Below the pieces are notes generated by a model. That model saw nothing but the letters and a program-made list of their open reading frames with translations, was not told the DNA's origin and searched no databases. 37,728 nt of DNA from Thelonectria olida (lineage: Eukaryota > Ascomycota > Sordariomycetes > Hypocreales > Nectriaceae): contig JAGPYM010000111.1 of NCBI GenBank assembly GCA_020736575.1, positions 1 to 37,728 of the forward strand. Direction: 5' to 3'. A program made the position numbers and the translations under genes. Of the stretch, positions 1 through 10,609 are shown piece after piece. Numbering within the stretch: the first letter of the stretch is position 1; each line of letters opens with the position of its first letter.

Positions 1-352
1 TAATATATTTAAAAAAATCTATATATTTTAATATATAATAAGTAGTTATATAACTTTTATTATTTTATTTAATTATATTATATTTAATTAATAAAAAGTT
101 AAGCATTTTAGCTATTATATATTATATTATTAGTTAAATTATATAAACTAGAGTTAAATAGAAAGATACTTTTATATTAAAAGTTTAAAATAACATTTTT
201 TAAATAAGGTTTATTTAATAAGAACTTTTATTTTAAAACTAATTATAAGCTCTATTAAAAAGCTTATTATAATAAATATAAAACTAAAGTTTAGCTTATA
301 TTAACTTTTATTATATATTTAAATTATTAGCTTTTTTAATAATAATAATACT
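1..352 (+). repeat. Left arm of a long inverted repeat
   Basis: The reverse complement of about 1-352 aligns almost without gaps to about 1468-1822. For example, the reverse complement of 321-330 equals 1488-1497, and that of 1-10 equals 1813-1822. Most differences are transitions, with T or A in this arm where the other arm keeps C or G, so this arm looks more heavily RIP-mutated. The arm may continue beyond the left edge of the window. It is probably two copies of one mobile element in opposite orientation, or the long terminal inverted repeats of a single element. Confidence 0.75.
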
Positions 353-1467
353 TATAAGTAAAATTATAATAAATATAAAAGCTTTTAATAGTTAAAATTA
401 AATTTAATAATTTATAATTAAAATTCTTTTTAAATAGTATTTATAATTTAAATTTAATATAATAAAAGATAATAATATTATAATTAATACTTTTAATTTT
501 AATATACTAGTCTTTTAAATAGTTATAAAAGTTTAATATTATATAATTATAATACTTATAAATAAAAAACTAATATATTTAATAGTAAAGTAACTAGTTA
601 ATACTTATAGCTTATATATTAAAATTAGGCTTTAAGTTTTATTTTATTTTATTTTAATTTAAGCTTATATAAAGAAAGTTAAGCTAATTATAATAAAATT
701 TAAATAGCTAACTTTAATAGCTTTAAAAATAAAACTAATAAAAGGAAAATATTATATTATAAATTATATTATTAATAGTTATATATAAAAACTACTTTTA
801 TATATTTCTTTTTAAATATATAACTCTTATTTAAATTTATTTTAAATTATTTTATAAATTATAATAAACTTTTAAAAACACTTAATATATAAATATATTT
901 ATTTAATATTTTTAATAAATTATAACTATTTTAGCTTTTAATATAATTTAATTATACTTATTTATTTTAAATATATTATTAAATATAATAACTTATTTTA
1001 TTATTTAAATTTTAATATTTTAATTTTTCTATTAATATAAATTTCCAACCTTTCACTTTATTTATTAAAAATTAACTAAATTATTATATTATAATTAAAT
1101 TTATATATTTATTTATTTAAATATAAATAAACGTATTTTACTATTTAAAACTTATAACTTTTAAATTAATTAGCTTACTTTTAAATATTTAACTATTATA
1201 ATATAATATTTAATAATAATAGTTCTTTTTAAAATATTAAAAAGAATTTATAAAACTATATATAAGTTTAATTTGAATTTATATAATATTACTTATAAGT
1301 TAATTAATACTCTAGCTAACTAATTATTTTATATTTAATTTTAACTTATTAATAAAAAAAGTACTTTATTAACTATATTATACTCCCTTAACTTATTATT
1401 TAAAAAAAAGCAAATATATATATATTTAATTAAAAAGGTAGTAAACTATTAAAAGAGTATAATATTT

Positions 1468-1822
1468 TATTATTATTATTAAAAAAGCTAATAATTTAAA
1501 CATATAATAAAAGTTAATATAAGCTAAACCCTAGCCTTATATTTATTATAATAAGCTTCTTAATAGGGCTTATAATTAGTTTTAAAATATAAGTCCCTAT
1601 TAAATAAACCTTACTTAAGGAACCATATTCCAAGCTTTTAATATAAAAGTACTTATTCTCTCTATTTAACTCTAGTCCATATAATTTAACTAATAATATA
1701 ATATATAATAGTTAAAATGCCTAACTTCTTATTAATTAAATATAATATAATCTAATTAAATAATAAAAGCTATATAACTACTTATTATATATTAAAATAT
1801 ATAAATTTCCTTAAATATATTA
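1468..1822 (-). repeat. Right arm of a long inverted repeat
   Basis: This is the inverted partner of about 1-352, separated from it by roughly 1.1 kb. It retains more C and G than the left arm, especially around 1530-1650, so it is the better copy for identifying the parent element. No protein family was recognised in it. Confidence 0.75.
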
Positions 1823-2110
1823 AACTAATAAAAGACTTTAATAGGCACTTAAAGGAGTTATAACTTCTAAATATTCTTATACTATTTAATATAAATATAC
1901 TATTAAGTATTAATTAAAGAATTAATCTAGTTATTTTAAACTATAAGATCCTAATTAAAAGATCTAATATATATTAATACTATTATAACTTCCTTAAATA
2001 GAAAGTTAAAAACCTTATATAACTTTTTAAAAGGGAAAGAAAAAACTATCTTAATAATAATAATAAGCAATTTGTTAAAATAATCTAATTACATACTTAT
2101 AAGCTATAGC

Positions 2111-2500
2111 TCTAGGAGCTACTATGTGCGGTAGTAATAATCCGAATGGTTGCTTAAAAGGGAAGGAAAATTTACAAATAAAAAGTGGGTTAAATGGATA
2201 TAAAGGTTGAAAAGTGGGGGGGGCTAAAAAGGTTAAATAAAAAAGGAAAGTCTAGAAAAGGTTAAAATAGGTCTAAGGGAATTTAAACTAATAGAAATAG
2301 AGTAAGGCAACCAGGTAGCAAAATATACTAATAGTTTATATAATAATAAAAATTACTAATTGTAAAAGTAATATTTTATTATAAGCTTTTAAAAAACTTT
2401 AAAAATCCTATTATAATTTGCTAGAGGCTAGTACTATCTACTACTATATGCAACTCGTAATACTATTTAATTATAGCAGAGGTCTTTTATAGAGGGAGCA
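2111..2500. other. Transition zone, no gene seen
   Basis: Base composition changes gradually here from A/T-only repeat DNA to ordinary composition. The stretch contains G-runs and scattered stops in all frames. No feature could be supported. Confidence 0.4.
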
Positions 2501-2774
2501 GTTTGCTGCTACATCCAGGACCATCCAAATGGGGAGCCATTCAAGGTCTACGCATAGAAATCTACTTTAGATAGCTGGTTGGGCTATAGAAATATCCAGC
2601 GCGCTAGAAGGTCCAGCGTAAAGCAGCACCAAACATGGAATTTCTTCTTCTACACTGCGCTTAGTACTTCCAAAATCAACTTTTGCTATTTGGATTCTAC
2701 ACTTCACAAAGAATGAAGCTGGTTTAGATTGCTTGGCCGGTATGAACTGCAAGTGCGGAAATCACTAGATTTAC

Positions 2775-3053
2775 AATCGTGACCCCTTGCTTCCTTATTA
2801 TCGCCTCCTTAAGACCGACCCTGCATTTATCACTCGCCCGAAGAGGTATCTTGCATCCCAAAACTCTAATACATCCATCCTCTACCACGAGCACTGGAGG
2901 GATCTCTTCTTCATGTACTCTCAGCAACAACTTGCTAAAAAGGGTGACCGTTTTCCGGCACTAAGTAGTCTAGCATCTGGATGGTCTGGTGCGCGAACAG
3001 GGAGGTACCTTATTAGCCTTTGGGAAAGAGTAAAATATGTACAAACAAGATGA
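2775..3053 (+). pseudogene. HET-domain protein fragment (relic)
   Basis: An open stretch read from 2778 includes HWRDLFFMYSQQQLAKKGDR, followed by FPALSSLASGW and a RYLISLW segment. This resembles the region just after the HET (heterokaryon incompatibility) domain in fungal HET proteins, where W..L...YS...L....D+.PALS.LA.....G.YL..LW is typical. The family acts in non-self recognition and programmed cell death after hyphal fusion. No HET core motifs were found upstream between 2500 and 2775, where stops interrupt all frames, and the frame ends shortly after LWERV. It is therefore a fragment of a gene. The assignment is from memory of the family pattern and remains moderate. Confidence 0.45.
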
Positions 3054-3152
3054 GCCCTAGCTAGCTACGTGTTCTATTGTTACTCTTTACTGTTGTTTCC
3101 GTTAAAAGGAAGGCCCTTTGCCTGAACCCTTTGGAAGGTCCGTTATGAAGTT

Positions 3153-3670
3153 TGTTATCTGGCCGGATGTCTGAAGATGTTGAAAGATGAGGGAGTACGG
3201 TCGTTTTTACCGATTCTTTTCGACCCTAGGTTGGCTAGGGTGTGTTTTCCTCTATTATTTCCTGCTGGGTCGGCTTGGAGACCAAAGACATACGGTTAGG
3301 GACGTCCTAGTCCTTAGCGGGAAGGTGTTTGTTGGAGGAAGCCGGTCTGGGAGAAGGTCAGACCAGTTACACAACTAGTCCCGTGACCTAGGGAGTCGTA
3401 TGAGGACGAGGAAGCTTTCCGTAGCCTAGCTACGAGACAAGACCGCAGACACATAAGACACACACAGTCTTTTTCCATCTTTCCCTTCCTGGATCTTCTT
3501 TCTTTTCCGTCCTCTTAGTTACCCTTGCCTTCCCACCTAGCTGTCTAATGAGCTCTGATGCATCGGATCAGATTGTTTAGCCGACCTGACCTTCCTAGCA
3601 AATTCCTAGGCTAGCTGCCAGGCTGTTTTGTTTCCCATTTTCCATAGGAATTATCTATTATTTACTATCA
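3153..3670 (+). repeat. Candidate LTR of a retrotransposon
   Basis: A segment of about 518 bp begins with TGTTATC and ends with ACTATCA, so it has the TG...CA ends of an LTR. It is followed at once by CGTTATCAGGGGTTAGGC, which resembles the TTATCAGAGC-type primer-binding site (initiator tRNA-Met half) of Ty1/Copia elements. The inside has a pyrimidine-rich tract near 3460-3540. No second LTR and no gag-pol frame is present, and no target-site duplication could be tested. It would be the left end of an element whose body is gone. Confidence 0.3.
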
Positions 3671-3679
3671 CGTTATCAG

Positions 3680-4140
3680 GGGTTAGGCTGCAGTATGGCT
3701 CCCATTATTAAAGTAGCAATTAGATTTTAGCCTAATTGTCCTTTTGTTTGTGATCATGGAGAAACCATTGGCCCTGTAAATCACTTGGAAATTGGTCGTC
3801 GGAGCATCAAGGCCCGTTAGCCCATGTGGCCCAGCTCAGCCCATTGTCGATCCACCCCAAGCTTCAGTTTCAGAAATCATAGTTAGTGAAGCCAGTGATT
3901 GAGGCGCGTAACACCATATACCCGCAGTTCAGGCTGTAGCTTGGGGTGGGGGCTTAGTCCTTCGGGTAATTTGATAGTTTCGTGTTGACGCTGCTCAAAC
4001 GACGATGATCCGACCCTATTAGAGTTTTCATTACTACGATTCAAAAGGAATTCTTCTCGAATCACATGTCGCTGTGTGTTGTAAATGATGGCCAATGCCT
4101 CGCTACCCGCAGGTCCTTCACCTATTAAAGAGATTGACAT
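3680..4140. other. Intergenic DNA upstream of the GH43 gene
   Basis: The stretch has ordinary base composition and no convincing gene. The 85-codon frame on the minus strand at 3883-4140 has no recognisable family or low-complexity features and is not called. The last part, with the pyrimidine-rich stretch at 4140-4221, is the likely promoter and 5' leader of the GH43 gene. No clear TATA box was seen. Confidence 0.4.
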
Positions 4141-4221
4141 CGTCTGTCAATTGACCTTCCTTTCCTTTGCTGTCAAGACTCACTTTAAGTCCAATCTCTC
4201 ACGGTATTTGTTTTTGCAACT

Positions 4222-5769
4222 ATGCACACCTGGAAGCAACTTCTAACAGTGGCCATTGGCTTCACATCCTTTACCTTGGGACAGAGTTTCAACAACCCCG
4301 TCCTTTGGGAGGATCTTGCAGACAATGAAGTCATCCGAGTCGACAACACCTACTACTTCACGGCCTCAACGATGCACTACTCCCCGGGCGCCCCCATCCT
4401 ACGTTCGTATGATCTTGTCAACTGGGAGTACTTGAGTCATGCCGTGCCAAAGCTCGACTGGGGCACCAAGTACGACTTGACAGGCGGTCAGCAGGCTTAC
4501 ATCAAGGGCATCTACGCCTCTACTTTGAAGTACCGCAAGAGCAACGGGCTGTGGTACTGGATTGGCTGCATTGAGTATTCGACAACCTACGTCTTCACCG
4601 CCACGTCGCCCACTGGCCCGTGGACACAGAAGGCCAAGATTGCCACATGCTATTACGATGCCGGCCTCTTGATCGACGATGACGACACCATGTACGTGGC
4701 TTACGGAAACACCCAACTCAACGTCGCCCAATTGGCTGCCGATGGCCTCTCCGAGGTGCAAAAGAAGAGTGTGTACTCGACACCGTCCTCCATCGGTGTC
4801 TTGGAGGGCAGCCGCATGTACAAGCGAAACGGAAAGTACTACATCTTCGCGACGAAGCCAGCCAGCGGTCAGTACGTCCTCCAAGCCTCTAGTCCATGGG
4901 GTCCGTACACCGTCAAGACCCTCGTTCAAGGCGTGTCTCCTCCCATATCGGGGGCCGGAAACCCGCACCAGGGCAGCCTCGTCGACACTCCAGATGGCAA
5001 ATGGTATTACATGGCATTCATTGATAACTATCCGGGGGGCCGAGTCCCAGTCTTAGCCCCCGTCACCTGGGGGTCGGACGGCTTCCCGGCCGTGACACTG
5101 TCTAACGGCGCTTGGGGTTCGTCTTATTCCTACCCAGCGACGCAGCACGCCGTGCAGTCCACACTCGGCACCGACACATTCAGTGGATCAAGTCTAGGGC
5201 CGGCTTGGGAATGGAACCACAACCCGGACACGACCAGGTTCAAGGTGGCCAACGGCTTGACTCTCAGCACCGCCACGGTCACGAGCGACCTGTACGCCGC
5301 CCGAAACACGCTGACGAAGCGTATTCACGGTCCCAACGGAACTGGCACCGTCGTTATTGACTTCGCTTCTATGGCTGACGGTGACCGCGCCGGTTTGGCC
5401 CTGCTGAGGCAAAGCTCGGCCTATATCGCCGTCCAGCGTTCGGGCTCAAGCTACTCCATCGTCATGTATAATGGCCTCACCATGGTGGACAGCACCTGGG
5501 CCACGGCATCGACCGGATCGCAGGCCGCTAGCAAGAGTATTTCCCAGAAAAGCATTTGGCTTCGCGCGACGGCCGACATTCACCCCGGCTCCGGGAAAAT
5601 AGGGTCGTTCGCGTACAGCCTAGATGGCAACACATTCGTGACATTCGGGTCGCAGCTCATCCTTAACAACGACTGGAAGTTTTATATGGGGTATCGGTAT
5701 GGCATATTTAACTTTGCGACAAAGGGTCTTGGCGGTTCGGTCAAGGTGGTGTCTTTTACCAGTGCCTAG
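4222..5769 (+). CDS. Secreted GH43 beta-xylosidase/arabinofuranosidase-like enzyme
   Basis: This intronless gene encodes a 515-residue glycoside hydrolase of family 43, which hydrolyses xylan- or arabinan-derived linkages in plant cell walls. Residues 1-20 form a signal peptide, so the enzyme is probably secreted. The five-bladed propeller covers about 25-310. The expected inverting catalytic residues are visible: the base Asp34 in LADNEV, the pKa-modulating Asp146 in YYDAGLL, and the acid Glu195 in VLEGSRMY. Residues about 317-513 match the concanavalin-like C-terminal domain that accompanies many GH43 xylosidases, with DTFSGSSLGPAWEWNHNPD at its start. The ATG at 4222 follows a pyrimidine-rich leader and gives the signal peptide directly. 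There are no stops or frameshifts and codon use is GC-rich. The gene is an intact island between two RIP blocks. The exact substrate cannot be read from the sequence. Confidence 0.93.
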   Translation: MHTWKQLLTVAIGFTSFTLGQSFNNPVLWEDLADNEVIRVDNTYYFTASTMHYSPGAPILRSYDLVNWEYLSHAVPKLDWGTKYDLTGGQQAYIKGIYASTLKYRKSNGLWYWIGCIEYSTTYVFTATSPTGPWTQKAKIATCYYDAGLLIDDDDTMYVAYGNTQLNVAQLAADGLSEVQKKSVYSTPSSIGVLEGSRMYKRNGKYYIFATKPASGQYVLQASSPWGPYTVKTLVQGVSPPISGAGNPHQGSLVDTPDGKWYYMAFIDNYPGGRVPVLAPVTWGSDGFPAVTLSNGAWGSSYSYPATQHAVQSTLGTDTFSGSSLGPAWEWNHNPDTTRFKVANGLTLSTATVTSDLYAARNTLTKRIHGPNGTGTVVIDFASMADGDRAGLALLRQSSAYIAVQRSGSSYSIVMYNGLTMVDSTWATASTGSQAASKSISQKSIWLRATADIHPGSGKIGSFAYSLDGNTFVTFGSQLILNNDWKFYMGYRYGIFNFATKGLGGSVKVVSFTSA

Positions 5770-5945
5770 GGTCGGCATGCCATAGTATAAAGGCTGTGAC
5801 ACTTCCAACTCGGAATGCACTCCATTTGTAATAGTCCATATGTATATGAAACGTTTCCGTTTATTTTAATCTTGGAATACTTATGATTTGAAGTATTAGG
5901 ATAAGGCAGTCGGAGGTAAATGGGCAAGATGCAAATAGTTATTAT
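5770..5945. other. GH43 3' flank
   Basis: This is the short downstream region of the GH43 gene before composition falls into the next AT-rich block. No second gene and no certain polyadenylation signal could be assigned. Confidence 0.35.
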
Positions 5946-8900
5946 TACTAGGTTTATAATACTAAGTCTTTTTAGTGTTTATAACTTGTTAATTGATAAG
6001 GAAGCCTTATTTCTACTATAGCTTCCCAAGTCTGGGTATTTTATTTGCAATTTTAAAAGCAAATTTATAGCTTAGAATATTAATAAGTTAGTATTAGAAA
6101 TATATTAAAATTAAATATAAGTTTTACTTTTAGTAAACTAATAATTTTAAATAGAGAATTTAAAATAAAAAATATAATTAGTATTATAATTATTTTTATT
6201 TATATAAAAAATATAAAAGAGTAAAGCTATAAATGCTTTTTTTATATTTATAAAGCTACTACTTTTAGTTCTTACAATTTAAATATTAAATATTTTATTA
6301 AACCCTTTTATTTTACTAGCAATTTAAATAAGTATTTTAAATAATATTACCTTTTTAATATTTAAAATAATAAAAAGCTATATTACTATTTATATAAGCT
6401 ATCTTTATATAATAAAATATATATATATAATTATATTAAAATAGTATATAAAATTATATTAAAAGGAGGGTAGGCTGGAGGGAGTATACTTTATACTAAT
6501 AGTAAGAACTAAAAGTAAAAATAAAAAGAAAACTAAAAGCTACTTTTAATAAAGGGTGGAAATTATTTAATTATACTTTAAAAAATACTAAACTTTTATA
6601 TTAATAAACTTTTATATACTATTTTAAATATAATTAATAGTTTGTTAAATAGTATTAAAAGTAGCTAATTAATAGTTAATATTACTATTTTAATAATATT
6701 ATATAGCTTTTATAATTAACTGCTTATATTATAAAAGAAGATATTATAATTATACTTAATATAAAGCCTAATTTATAATATTATTATATTACTATTTATA
6801 AATATTTTATTAAATTAACTTACTAACTGCAAATTAAAAATATAAAATTGTTATAATTTTTAAGGACCTTATATTTAATTAAAAAGTGCAATATTAATAA
6901 AATATAATAAGCCTAATTATTATATATTATAACTTAATAAATACTAAATAAGTAATATTTTTAAATATTTTATTTATTATATTTTAAATATATAAGCTAA
7001 GTTAGGTAGTAAGTAGTAAAAGGAAAGGCAGTTTATATACTATTAAAATAGTTATATAATAGCTTTATACCTATTTGCAGCCGCCTTATAAGTAAATATA
7101 TAGCCTTGTTCTTACAATTAGGAGGGTATTAATAGGCTGCTATAAATTGTATTAAAAGTATTTAAAATATCCGATTTATTTAAGCTATGCCCTTTATAAA
7201 AAAGTATATATATTTTAAAAAAGCCTCTATTTTATACCCCTTAAAAGCTTATTAGTTTATTTACTCTACCTTTTTATATTTTCCCTAGTTTTATAATACT
7301 AATATAAAATTATTTATAAATCCTTTTTAATAGTAGTAAAATAAATAGAAGAAAGAAATATATTTAAAATTAAAATAAAAATTATAAAATATATACTAAT
7401 TTAAATTTTATACTTACTTTTAAATATATTTTATACTTTTATTTTTTATAAATTATTTTTAAGTTCTAATAATTAATCCATTTTTTTATTAAATTTACCT
7501 ATTTAACTTTTACTTATAACTTGCCCTATTTTATAAGTTTTACTTTTAAAATCCTTTTAATCTTATTTATAATAATAATTAGTTTAAAAGTAACCTAAAT
7601 AGTATAAGTTATTTCTTTTTAATAAAATAGATATTTAATTAATTTTAAAAAAAGTAACTAACTTATAAGTTACTACTTGCCTAACTAATATATATAATCC
7701 AAATAGTATATATAACTAATAAGATTACAATTAGTAATTATTTAATAATAAGCCTAATAAATAGTAACTTTTATATTATAGTAAATAGTATAATTTTTAT
7801 TCTATTTAAACTGTTAAATTATATATATATCCCTTTTACTTTAAGTTTTTATATAGTAAGTATAAAATAGCTATAAGAATTTATTAGTTAAAAAGTTTAA
7901 ATAAATTATTAATACTTATAAAAGGGAACTTTAAATAGTATAATTTTAAATTTAGTTTAAAATACTTAAAATATTATTTATATTATTTTTCTATTTATTT
8001 CTTAGCTTAAATTATATTAACTAAATAAGCTTTAGTATTATTAGGTTTAAAGTAGGAGGAGACTATTTAAGTTAAGCATTTTATTAAAAGATTAAAAAAG
8101 AGAAAGTTAGTTAAGCCTAAATTTAAAAAGATAGTATATTTAAATAAATATTAAGTAGTATTAGGGGCAGCTATTTAAGTATTAATACTACTACTATAAT
8201 AATATAGCTAACTGCCTGCTTTATAAAAGAAGATAGCAATTAATTAAACAATATAATTTAATTATATAAATTATTAAAAGGAGATACTATTATATAAAAG
8301 TTACTATTAGTTATATAATTAAACTATAAGTATAAATAACTTTTATATATTTTTTAGAATTTATTCCTTATACTCTTATTCTCTTTCTTTATAATAATAA
8401 TATTATTATATATATTAGGCTTTAGTTAGTAAAAGTAGTTATTTAGCTTTAGAGCTAATATAAAGAAAGTAATTATAAAAAAGTATAATTTTAAATTAAA
8501 TTACTACTAGCTATTATTTTATCTAGCTAATATTATATTAATAAATAAAAGTTCTAAAGTTATTATTATAAATTACTATAATAGCTATAATTATATAAAA
8601 CTTAACTTATAGTATTATAAAGGAGGCCTTATTAAAATTATAAGTTAGTTAATTTTAATAACTAGCTAACTTATAGCTTTAATACTATTATATATATTTA
8701 ATACTAAGCTGCTATAGGACTATTAGATATATTAGTTAATACTAATAAGGCCTTAAGAGAAGGTCCTAGCTGCCCTTTTAATAAACTATTAAATAACTTT
8801 TATATAGCTAGTCTCTTTATAAGCCTATTATCTTTATACTTATCTAATTGTTAAACTGGTTTCTTAGCTAATATTTTAGTTTTTAAGGTTATTATTATAA

Positions 8901-8990
8901 TCTTAACTCAACCGATTAGTATATAGCCCCTTACTATTAGTTATACCTAATAATCTTATTACTAGAGAAGCCTGTGCTATAATATTTAAC
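5946..8990. repeat. AT-rich RIP-mutated repeat block
   Basis: About 3 kb of nearly pure A/T with rare CA and TG, and no frame of useful length. Small G/C-containing islands remain (for example near 6460-6490, 7070-7130 and 8730-8780) but give no recognisable protein. A 15-base inverted pair, ACTTTTAGTTCTTAC near 6250 and GTAAGAACTAAAAGT near 6505, is present. The parental element could not be identified and no target-site duplication was found. Confidence 0.8.
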
Positions 8991-9076
8991 GCTAGTAAGG
9001 CGTTTTTCTGTAAAATGCCCCCCTCTGGTCTAGCTTATTCAAGCGCCTCATATGATCTATCTTATAGCTCTCTAGC

Positions 9077-9086
9077 TATATAAAAG
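9077..9086 (+). promoter_or_regulatory. TATA box of the relic Zn2Cys6 gene
   Basis: TATATAAAAG lies about 120 bp upstream of the ATG at 9204 and is followed by a C/T-rich leader. This is the usual arrangement of a fungal promoter, and here it has outlived the gene it served. Confidence 0.45.
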
Positions 9087-9203
9087 ACGTCTCCCAGCTT
9101 AAAGATCCCTCATTTTCATCTTCTACCATTAACACTATAGCAATACACCGGAGGCGATCCTCCAGCATCCTACGCTAACTCGAGCCATCAACTCAAGTCT
9201 CTC

Positions 9204-9370
9204 ATGCAGAATCCTACGCGCCCCGCAATCCCCATTCGCAAACAAGCTAGGGAACACGCCGAGCCAAGTTGTTTAGCCAAAGTTCATTATGCCAAGTCAA
9301 GAGATCTATAATGTAGAACTTGCACGGGCGCGAAGGACAAATGTGGCATGTAGCAAGTAAGAACCGCAAT
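9204..9370 (+). pseudogene. AflR-like Zn2Cys6 regulator relic
   Basis: From the ATG at 9204 one frame runs through KSRDL, a TAA stop, then CRTCTGAKDKC, then GM and a TAG stop. C-x2-C-x6-C with K-x-K before the third Cys is the first half of a fungal zinc binuclear cluster. The preceding K.RD matches AflR-type regulators (K.RD.C..CA..K.KC), which control polyketide clusters. A GTAAGA donor-like site follows, but the second half of the cluster was not found downstream. Two stops within about fifteen codons make it a pseudogene. Its position 1.3 kb before the PKS relic fits a pathway-specific regulator of the same lost cluster. Confidence 0.45.
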
Positions 9371-9467
9371 GTTAGCGAGATGATAGGCCCCTGTTATCTA
9401 GACGTCTCGGGCAAGGCCGAATCGGTGCAGCGTGGCGCCGGTGTATGAACCGCCCCAATCAAATACC

Positions 9468-9601
9468 ACCTGTTGGTTCTGTCAATTATGCATTCTGGAG
9501 TCTACTAGTTGCCCATTCTTTCGAATCCTACCTGTTGGTTCTGTCAATTATGCATTCTGGAGTCTAGTTATCCCTTCTTCCGGATCCTACCTGTTGGTCG
9601 T
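9468..9601 (+). repeat. Tandem repeat, 59-62 bp unit, about 2.2 copies
   Basis: ACCTGTTGGTTCTGTCAATT and the following TATGCATTCTGGAGTCTA occur at 9468 and again at 9530. A third start, ACCTGTTGGT, is at 9589. The units are 62 and 59 bp, so the reading frame is not kept. The array lies in the decayed DNA between the regulator relic and the PKS relic and looks like a local duplication. Confidence 0.8.
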
Positions 9602-9689
9602 GAACTTCGGAAACTGGCCCGATGTCACTCTGGTCGAAGCCGATCGGCGACTTCCGAATGCGTATAAATGTTCATGTTAAGAAGCTTGG

Positions 9690-10390
9690 CTGTCGCTAAA
9701 GAATCCGAAAATGGTATCTTTCAATTTTATTGAGCGTGTAGCAGTGACAAGAGCACCGTTGTTTATGAGCAAAACAGCCCCAAATCATAAACTGAGAAGT
9801 CCTTTCCATCTCTCTCGAATAAAGCTTTGAACAAAAGCTTCGTCTTGCTGAACACAGTTGCTTTGAGGACACGCCGAACGTGTCATAGCAGACACATCAT
9901 ATCATGACTCAGTTGAGGTTGTCGCTTGTCCCAAATGAGGCCTTCGCTTAAAATATCTCGTGCCAAGGTTCCTCAGCTAAATCCGCACAAGTTCTTTCCC
10001 TCACGTAGCGGTTATGTTGCACTTTTGAAGATACGAGGTCTTTGCACTTCCATAGTCTGTTTTTTTTTTGAGCGGTCGGAGCGTGGGCATCAGCATTACA
10101 TATCTTAATTGGCCGAATCTGCAGGTCAAAGACTCAAGCAATGGCTCGCGCATAAATACGGCCAACTTGACGTTCAGATAACCCTGTGGCCATAGAGGCT
10201 TCTGCAGAATTCTGATGCTCCAAGGCATTGGGGCCAATAATAACAGCTCCGGTTACAATATCTGTAAAATGATTCGGCATTCTAATGTTCGTATTATCAA
10301 AGGTTGAAATTGACGGATACAGACTGTGTGTTGTCGCTAAGTGCCCTTGTTGGCTTGGCATAGACAAGACTGTAATATTAACATCTGAAC
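9690..10390. other. Decayed intergenic DNA, no gene seen
   Basis: No frame here matches a family I recognise. A ketosynthase domain would be expected upstream of the PKS acyltransferase relic, but no cysteine active-site motif or other KS landmark could be found. The KS appears to have been lost or mutated beyond recognition. Confidence 0.4.
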
Positions 10391-10609
10391 AAGCTGTTAG
10401 ATGAAGATCACCAACGGATACTACCTCGCCTGAACTTCGAACTCGTGATGTCTCCGCCTCCCTCGGCACCTCCGGCAGCAGCGGTGCCCCTGCCGCAAAG
10501 GCCCTCGGGTTCAACCCGGAGGTCTTGGACGATTGCCCGTCCGGCTAAATTCCCACGTCCTGACTCCTAAGTGCCCTGTAGTCTTGGCGTCGCGAAGGGT
10601 ACGAGAAGT

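Larger units (their letters stand above)
1..2110. repeat. AT-rich RIP-mutated repeat block
   Basis: The stretch is almost purely A/T, and the remaining C and G sit mostly in CTA, CTT and AGCT contexts. CA and TG dinucleotides are rare, which is the footprint of repeat-induced point mutation (CpA to TpA on both strands). No coding frame of useful length survives. It contains a long inverted repeat (listed separately). The original element cannot be named. Confidence 0.85.

Noticed and set aside
4399..5412. Several open frames overlapping the GH43 gene on both strands
   Set aside because: They are shadows of a GC-rich coding sequence whose main frame has a signal peptide, catalytic residues and two domains.
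6034..9020. Possible terminal inverted repeat GGGTATTTTA (6034) and TAAAATGCCC (9011) around the second AT block
   Set aside because: Only about ten bases match, and the flanking bases show no duplication, so it may be chance in AT-rich DNA.
10134..10514. Open frame of 126 codons on the minus strand before the PKS relic
   Set aside because: Composition is ordinary and no family is recognised. The flanking plus strand carries the PKS linker, so it is probably a chance frame.
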